From NCBI RefSeq assembly GCF_001424105.1, contig NZ_LMQH01000002.1:94063-158062 (forward strand): a DNA stretch of 64,000 bases, read 5' to 3'. Below the pieces are notes generated by a model. The model did no database searches and was not told the origin of the DNA. It worked only from the letters and a program-made list of their open reading frames with translations. This DNA is from Chryseobacterium sp. Leaf394. Its GTDB lineage: Bacteria; Bacteroidota; Bacteroidia; Flavobacteriales; Weeksellaceae. This document shows, in pieces, positions 59,101-64,000 of the stretch; the first letter of the stretch is position 1; the number at the start of each line of letters is the position of its first letter. The position numbers and the translations under genes are program-made.

Positions 59101-61962
59101 TTAGAATCTAAACTGTAAATTTACAAAATATGATCTTCCCTGAGTGTACCAGTATTTTGGTGCAAATAATGTGAATTCTCTGCTGTAATCCTGCTGGAAA
59201 GTGTTGTATTTAGAATATCGAACCTGCTCAAAACCACCGGTAATGTATTTAGTGTTGTCAAAAACGTTGTTAACCGATGCTGAAATAAGCACGTAGTATT
59301 TTCCGATAATCCAGGATTTACCTGCATTTACATTAAAGAAATGTGCTGAAAGCAATTTGTTGGGCTGCAGAACAGTTCTCAACTGATCCTGTGTAAGACC
59401 GCTGAAAGGAGTTCCAAAATCTCCCTGAACGAAAGATTCTGTACGAACCAAAGCTGCAGGGTCTATGAAATTATCATCCAGGTAATTCCAGTTGGCACCA
59501 ATCCAGTAATATTTAGGTGAATTGTATCTTAAACCTAATGAATACGCTTGCTGAGGAGTTCCTCCCTGTCTGTAATTTTTGATATAAGATTTTCCTAAAT
59601 TGGTATAAGAAAGTCCGTTTGAGAAAGCACCTACTGCATCAGATGCAAAATATGTTGTAGGATTGTTTTGGTAAGTGTATTCCCCATAACTGGCCACACC
59701 CTGCAAAGATAATGTTGGTAAAACTTTTACATCAACACCCAATTCTCCACCCATATTTCTTCTTTTCACATCAGTCATTACCTGCGTTACGAATGCACTC
59801 TGCACGTTGGTAGCATTACCGTCTGCATCCACACCCGCCAAAGGAATTCCATCTGCAAAAAATCTCTGTACTGTTGTTTCATTTTCGGTATTAACGAGGA
59901 AACCTGTCAGTCTCATTTTCACGAAAGGTGTAGAAACTACGTAGCTTAAATCATTCGCATTTACAACAGTACTTTTGATATTCGGAGCTACAGAGCCATT
60001 TACCCTCGGGTTGAAGAACAAATCTTCAAGGAAAGGAGCCTGATTGTACATTGCACCGTTATAAACGAAGAAGTTTCTTCCGTTCATTCTGTAGATAGCC
60101 TGAGCCTTCAGACCAAAATTCAGGAAATTGTAATTTTTACCTTTTCCGTAAGAATCGTTGTATAAATAATGTTTGAAAAGACCTTCTCTGCTTGAAGATG
60201 AGTATCCTGCCAGTGCAGAAACAAAAACATCAAACTTTCCTGAAGTAAATTTAAAACCAGGATTCACTTTAAATTCCTGTCTTCTGAAAATATAGTCATA
60301 GGTCATTTTATCACCTACTTTTTTCGTAACATTATCATCAAGCTCGTTAAACAATCCTGATTTTCCAGGCTGATTGGTTGCTGCGAAAGGATCTCTGTTT
60401 AAAACAAAATCTGCTCCCAAAAGGTCATTCACCTCTCTGTACTGCTCAGTACGGTAATTCTGATAAGATACGTTTAAAATCAGCTTTGAAGTATCATTAA
60501 AATTATGCGTCAGGTGAGTAGATGCGTTAAAGATTTTATCATCACTTACATCATTCACCATGTAATACAAAGCTCTTCTGCCTGTCTGACCGTAATAATT
60601 GCCCGGCGCCTGAGACATATTTCTTCTGTAAAGTCTGTCCCAGTTGAGCTGAGTAACATTCGCATCACCATTCTGCCATGCAGCCAATGACGTCTGATAA
60701 GCCTCCTGAGCAGTAGTCTGACTACCATCAGGATTAACAACAGATGCATCCGGATTCAGGAAATCATAATAGCTCGGAAGGTTTCTGTAATAAGTCGGCG
60801 ATGGATTCTGAACATTCTGCCAGTCTAAACGCGAACCTTTATCTTTTCCAAACTGATAGGAAACTGATGTCCAGAGATTGGTTTTAGGATTGATCTTCCA
60901 GAAATCCTGAAGCTGTAAAATTGGCTGGAATCCCCTTCTCACTCTTTCACTTCTCTGTTCGCCATTCTGATAACCCCAGTAAGAATTGTAATGTACACCT
61001 CTATAATTATAAACTTCCTGTGTACTTGGGCTCGCAGTAGATCTTCTGTACGGCGCACCAATGAAGTTAAACGTCATGGTGTGCTTGTCATTAAATTTCT
61101 TTTCAATTCCGAGATAAGCTCCGTAAGCATCATAGAAAGTACCTTCCTGAATTCCTTCTTCTGCCCATCTTCTTGCTCCCATTATCGTGAAAGCCCAACC
61201 TTTCTTGCTCATCCCTGAAGTATATCGCAAAGAAAAACGGTTTCTGTAGTTTCTGTTGGTAATAGAATATGTTCCCTGGAATCCTTTTCTGTACTCGCTG
61301 GCTTTGGTATTCTTGTAGATTACCGAGGAGTTTCCACCGAAAGCATATTCTGACGGAGCGTGATTCTGGGAAATTTCAGGATATCTTGTAATTTCATTCA
61401 GACCGCCCCAGTTTCCGAAATCAACATTTCCGTTGTCAGATTTTACCATGGAAACACCATTCAGCATATTTTCACCCATTCTGCCATCGATCCCTCTTGG
61501 TCTGAACCAATAGAAACCTAAGTCGAAAGAAGCAATTCTGCTGAAAACATCCTGCGAAGACTGTAAAAGTCCTACTGTAGATGCCTGGCTGCCTGAATCC
61601 TCATCGTCATCACTGTCGATGATTGCCAATCCCTGATCTGCACCGGTAAGAGCAGAACCAAGAACCATCACACCTAAATCTTTTCTTTTTTCATCGCTGG
61701 TTACATCAAAATCTACCACCTTAGTTTCGTAGTTAGGTTTTGTGATTACCATCTGATAATGGCCCGGCTGAAGATCCACAAACTGGAAATATCCAATCTT
61801 ATCTGCCGTTACATCATTTTCGCTCCCTTTAAGATCTACCTCCGCTTTTTCGATGGGCTTACCATCGGCATCTTTCAGATATGCATAGACTGTAGTCTGC
61901 GCATAATAGTATGATGCGGGAAGTAATGTAAATAAAGAGACTAATGATAGCTTTTTAAACAT
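59101..61962 (-). CDS. TonB-dependent receptor with carboxypeptidase-like domain
   Basis: A 953-residue outer membrane receptor. Signal peptide (to about 21, SYYYAQT), carboxypeptidase-regulatory-like domain (AYLKDADGKPIEKAEVDLKG, about 27-105), a plug beginning near 130 with an acidic patch (DSDDDEDSGSQ), a short GMGENMLNGVSMVK segment, and a barrel ending SYFVNLQFRF. It lacks the standard SusC TonB-box signature. Its partner is the DUF5689 lipoprotein, and it is divergent from a secreted EEP nuclease/phosphatase. A nucleic-acid or phosphate ligand is inferred. Confidence 0.92.
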   Translation of the reverse strand: MFKKLSLVSLFTLLPASYYYAQTTVYAYLKDADGKPIEKAEVDLKGSENDVTADKIGYFQFVDLQPGHYQMVITKPNYETKVVDFDVTSDEKRKDLGVMVLGSALTGADQGLAIIDSDDDEDSGSQASTVGLLQSSQDVFSRIASFDLGFYWFRPRGIDGRMGENMLNGVSMVKSDNGNVDFGNWGGLNEITRYPEISQNHAPSEYAFGGNSSVIYKNTKASEYRKGFQGTYSITNRNYRNRFSLRYTSGMSKKGWAFTIMGARRWAEEGIQEGTFYDAYGAYLGIEKKFNDKHTMTFNFIGAPYRRSTASPSTQEVYNYRGVHYNSYWGYQNGEQRSERVRRGFQPILQLQDFWKINPKTNLWTSVSYQFGKDKGSRLDWQNVQNPSPTYYRNLPSYYDFLNPDASVVNPDGSQTTAQEAYQTSLAAWQNGDANVTQLNWDRLYRRNMSQAPGNYYGQTGRRALYYMVNDVSDDKIFNASTHLTHNFNDTSKLILNVSYQNYRTEQYREVNDLLGADFVLNRDPFAATNQPGKSGLFNELDDNVTKKVGDKMTYDYIFRRQEFKVNPGFKFTSGKFDVFVSALAGYSSSSREGLFKHYLYNDSYGKGKNYNFLNFGLKAQAIYRMNGRNFFVYNGAMYNQAPFLEDLFFNPRVNGSVAPNIKSTVVNANDLSYVVSTPFVKMRLTGFLVNTENETTVQRFFADGIPLAGVDADGNATNVQSAFVTQVMTDVKRRNMGGELGVDVKVLPTLSLQGVASYGEYTYQNNPTTYFASDAVGAFSNGLSYTNLGKSYIKNYRQGGTPQQAYSLGLRYNSPKYYWIGANWNYLDDNFIDPAALVRTESFVQGDFGTPFSGLTQDQLRTVLQPNKLLSAHFFNVNAGKSWIIGKYYVLISASVNNVFDNTKYITGGFEQVRYSKYNTFQQDYSREFTLFAPKYWYTQGRSYFVNLQFRF

Positions 61963-62023
61963 GTATATACTTTTTTAATACTTTTTAGCTTAATTCTCAA
62001 GAAGTTAAAAACTTTTTGGGGCA

Positions 62024-62031
62024 CAAATTTA
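62024..62031 (-). promoter_or_regulatory. Candidate -7 box for the DUF5689-TonB operon
   Basis: Reads TAAATTTG on the minus strand, 61 bases before the receptor ATG at 61962. No -33 TTG was found, but the octamer is identical to several other boxes in the window. Confidence 0.4.
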
Positions 62032-62169
62032 ATTAAATTATTTATTTAAAAATTATTTTAATGTTACTTTTTATTAACATTGTTAAATTTTGATAATACA
62101 GTATACCTTGTCATAAAAATTAGCGATATAAATTTACAAATATTTAAAACGCAGTGTTTTAAAATAATT

Positions 62170-62177
62170 TAAATTTG
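62170..62177 (+). promoter_or_regulatory. Candidate -7 box for the EEP gene
   Basis: TAAATTTG, 26 bases before the ATG at 62204, the same octamer as the box of the divergent receptor operon. The 241-base region between the two genes thus has a mirror-image pair of boxes. Confidence 0.45.
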
Positions 62178-62203
62178 CACATTAATTAAACGTAATATCA
62201 GAA

Positions 62204-63391
62204 ATGAAAAAATCATTGAGCATACTGATGCTTGTAATTACAACATGGAGTTTTGCACAGCAGGGAAAGCTTAGAAAAGTTGCGACAGTAGGATTTTTAA
62301 ACGTAGAAAATCTTTGGGACACCATAAAATCTGCGGATTATATAGACGGAACGAAAGATATAAAAAACCCTGCTTTTCATCGCAGCATCCCTTTAGACAG
62401 TATAAAATTTCTTGAATCAGAAAAATATGAGGGAGTATGGAATGATGAATCACTAAAAGGAAAAAAAGCAGTCCGCTACCAAAGTGGTGCAGAAGAATTT
62501 ACTCCTTCAAGCGGAAAAAATTACAACACAAAGGTATATAGGCAGAAATTAGCCAACGAAGCCAAGGTAATCTCAGAACTGGGAGCGCAATATACCAAGA
62601 CAGCTCCGGCAGTTGTAGGACTTATCGAAGTAGAAAACCGTCAGGTCATCGAAGATTTGGTAAAACATCCTACTTTAGCCAAGTACGATTACGGAATCGT
62701 GCATTACAACTCTTATGACTACAGAGGAATTGATGTGGCACTTATTTACCAGAAAAAAAGATTTAAGGTAACGAATTCACTCAAAAAAGAACTTAAAGTT
62801 TTTAACGAACAGGGAAAAAGAGAATACACCAGAGACATCCTTGTAGTGAGCGGACTTCTTGACAACGAAAAAATTACCGTTTTCATGAATCACTGGCCAT
62901 CAAGAAGAGGTGGCGAGGCAGCTTCTCTTCCAAAAAGAATTGCAGCAGCACAACTACTCAAAAAGCAGATGGACAGTGTAAGAGCTGAAGATCCAACTGT
63001 GAAACTGTTTGCAATGGGTGACTTCAATGATGACCCCGTAAGTTCAAGTTTAAAAAATCACCTTAAAGCCCAGGCAAATTCAAAAGACCTAAGTGAGGCA
63101 ACGCCTTATCTGAACTTGATGTATCCGCTTTACAAAAAAGGAGTAGCTTCATTGGCTTATCAGGACGCTCCAAACCTTTTTGACCAAATAATCGTGTCGC
63201 AAAATGTCACATCAAAAGAGGTAACCAAAGAGTATTCTGTGTACAAGGCAGAGGTTTTTGCACCACCTTACTTAGTCAATAAAGAAGGCAACTACCGCGG
63301 TTATCCTTTCCGCTCATGGAACGGCGACCAGTTTACAGGCGGTTACAGTGATCACTTCCCCGCTTTTGTAGTTTTGCAGAAGGAACCGTAA
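62204..63391 (+). CDS. Exported endonuclease/exonuclease/phosphatase-family protein
   Basis: A 395-residue protein. A signal peptide (1-19, TWSFAQQG) puts it outside the inner membrane. The EEP catalytic set is complete: GFLNVENLWDT (Asn), GLIEVENRQ (Glu), NHWPSRRGG (His), AMGDFNDDPVSS (Asp and Asn) and SDHFPAFVVL (Asp-His). EEP enzymes cut DNA, RNA or phosphate esters. It lies divergent from the TonB receptor and DUF5689 lipoprotein genes, a grouping that fits scavenging of nucleic acid or phosphate, but this is inferred. Confidence 0.92.
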   Translation: MKKSLSILMLVITTWSFAQQGKLRKVATVGFLNVENLWDTIKSADYIDGTKDIKNPAFHRSIPLDSIKFLESEKYEGVWNDESLKGKKAVRYQSGAEEFTPSSGKNYNTKVYRQKLANEAKVISELGAQYTKTAPAVVGLIEVENRQVIEDLVKHPTLAKYDYGIVHYNSYDYRGIDVALIYQKKRFKVTNSLKKELKVFNEQGKREYTRDILVVSGLLDNEKITVFMNHWPSRRGGEAASLPKRIAAAQLLKKQMDSVRAEDPTVKLFAMGDFNDDPVSSSLKNHLKAQANSKDLSEATPYLNLMYPLYKKGVASLAYQDAPNLFDQIIVSQNVTSKEVTKEYSVYKAEVFAPPYLVNKEGNYRGYPFRSWNGDQFTGGYSDHFPAFVVLQKEP

Positions 63392-63414
63392 CAAAAACAT
63401 AATTTAAAGCATAA

Positions 63415-63446
63415 AGGGCACTCTTATTGGAGTGCCTTCCTTATTT
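63415..63446 (+). terminator. Terminator of the EEP gene
   Basis: GGCACTC (63417) pairs with GAGTGCC (63430) around six bases and runs into a T-rich tract. It may not stop all transcripts, since the T run is interrupted. Confidence 0.65.
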
Positions 63447-63458
63447 AATACAGTCAAA

Positions 63459-63881
63459 ATGAAAAACTTAATTATAATAATTACGCTCACACTTTTTCCG
63501 ATGTTTTCTTACTCCCAGAACAAGCCGCAGAAAAACGAAGATGAAGCAGTGATGAAACCTGAAAAAAACGATGATGGCGAATGGGAACTTACAGTCATAG
63601 ATACACAGTATGACTACTTTCTCAATGCAATTGCTCAACCCATTTCGCAGTATTCTGAAAGTTACCTGAAAAACAGAAACACCTTCCTTGTCACAGAATG
63701 GAATTCATATTTCACATCAGGCCGCTACAGAAACATCATAGAATCATCAATACAATATGATCCGACCGAAAAATACGGCATCAAGTTCGAGTACAGGCTT
63801 TACCAGGTCTTCGCATACGTTCAATGGAAATACGGCCTAAAAATGAGCGGACTCGGTGCCAGAGATGCAACAAGATTCTAA
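63459..63881 (+). CDS. DUF6146-like exported protein
   Basis: About 140 residues from the ATG at 63459 (MKNLIIIITL); an in-frame GTG nine codons earlier is within the preceding hairpin and is not used. Signal peptide to about residue 19 (PMFSYSQ). The mature part ELTVIDTQYDYFLNAIAQPI, FLVTEWNSYFTSG and YDPTEKYGIKFEYRLYQVF is like the DUF6146 family of Bacteroidota. Function unknown. It follows the EEP gene by 67 bases and a weak terminator. Confidence 0.82.
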   Translation: MKNLIIIITLTLFPMFSYSQNKPQKNEDEAVMKPEKNDDGEWELTVIDTQYDYFLNAIAQPISQYSESYLKNRNTFLVTEWNSYFTSGRYRNIIESSIQYDPTEKYGIKFEYRLYQVFAYVQWKYGLKMSGLGARDATRF

Positions 63882-63937
63882 AAGAATGATTATTTTCAGA
63901 AACTGCTCTAATTTAAATACAGAAAAGATGTATTAGT

Positions 63938-64000
63938 AGGAGCTTTTTCCTGCTATCCGCTGTATCTTTTTTGTCGCCGGCTCTTTATAAAAATTTAGAA
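63938..64000 (+). repeat. Interspersed repeat, copy B (cut by the window edge)
   Basis: Starts AGGAGCTTTTTCCTGCT followed by ATCCGCT, matching the repeat at 51790 at 21 of 24 positions. It then continues TCGCCGGCTC and runs off the right edge. It lies 56 bases after the DUF6146 stop. Confidence 0.6.

Noticed and set aside
1..64000. Prophage, integrative element or insertion sequence
   Set aside because: No integrase, transposase, phage structural gene or attachment-site duplication was seen; gene order and base use look like core chromosome except for small non-coding repeats.

Overview
The window is about 64 kb of AT-rich DNA from the chromosome of a flavobacterium, most likely Chryseobacterium or a close Weeksellaceae relative. 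The evidence is: promoters with TAnnTTTG -7 boxes and almost no Shine-Dalgarno sequences; SusC/SusD and other TonB-dependent receptors; four large secreted proteins with type B (gliding-type) T9SS C-terminal domains; an exosortase XrtF pair; and lipoproteins with Cys-Lys-Asp style surface-export signals. No tRNA, rRNA, CRISPR array, insertion sequence or prophage was seen.

Layout. 1-10 kb: a bipolar surface-polysaccharide locus. Six genes run leftward (methyltransferase, GT2, membrane protein, deacetylase, FemAB-like, GNAT) and five run rightward (GT2, GT4, acyltransferase, GT4, acyltransferase). 10.1-12.8 kb: beta-carbonic anhydrase, a small exported protein and a SulP transporter, probably a bicarbonate module. 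13-21 kb (leftward): pth, then a SusC/SusD pair flanked by two similar lipoproteins. 21.1-24.5 kb: mfd. 24.9-30.2 kb: small lipoproteins, a small basic repeat protein, a GH3-family enzyme, an MFS transporter and a helical exported protein. 30.2-41.7 kb: four T9SS cargo proteins, two on each side of dnaB-rnhA, whose N- and C-terminal halves pair differently. 41.8-46.1 kb: nitroreductase, then nadB, a DUF1016 nuclease and nadC. 46.3-51.7 kb: a FecA-like receptor, a small membrane protein, asd and a CDF metal exporter. 51.7-53.1 kb: a repeat-rich spacer and the exosortase F pair. 53.1-57.4 kb: an amino-sugar kinase, a GxxExxY protein, a stand-alone RapZ C-terminal domain, a MurU-like nucleotidyltransferase, a LOG-family protein and a DUF6702 protein. 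57.7-63.9 kb: a DUF5689 lipoprotein with its TonB receptor, divergent from an endonuclease/exonuclease/phosphatase protein and a DUF6146 protein.

Main points of interest: (1) mosaic T9SS cargo genes around dnaB-rnhA; (2) a DnaB C-terminus that looks like an SSB tail; (3) two PDDEXK-type genes set into unrelated metabolic operons; (4) a free RapZ sensor domain in an amino-sugar recycling operon; (5) a possible outer-membrane nucleic-acid scavenging system; (6) -7 boxes only 3-4 bases from start codons, predicting leaderless mRNAs; (7) several families of small palindromic repeats; (8) a good LacI-type operator upstream of susC.

All function calls come from motif reading. No database search or structure prediction was run.
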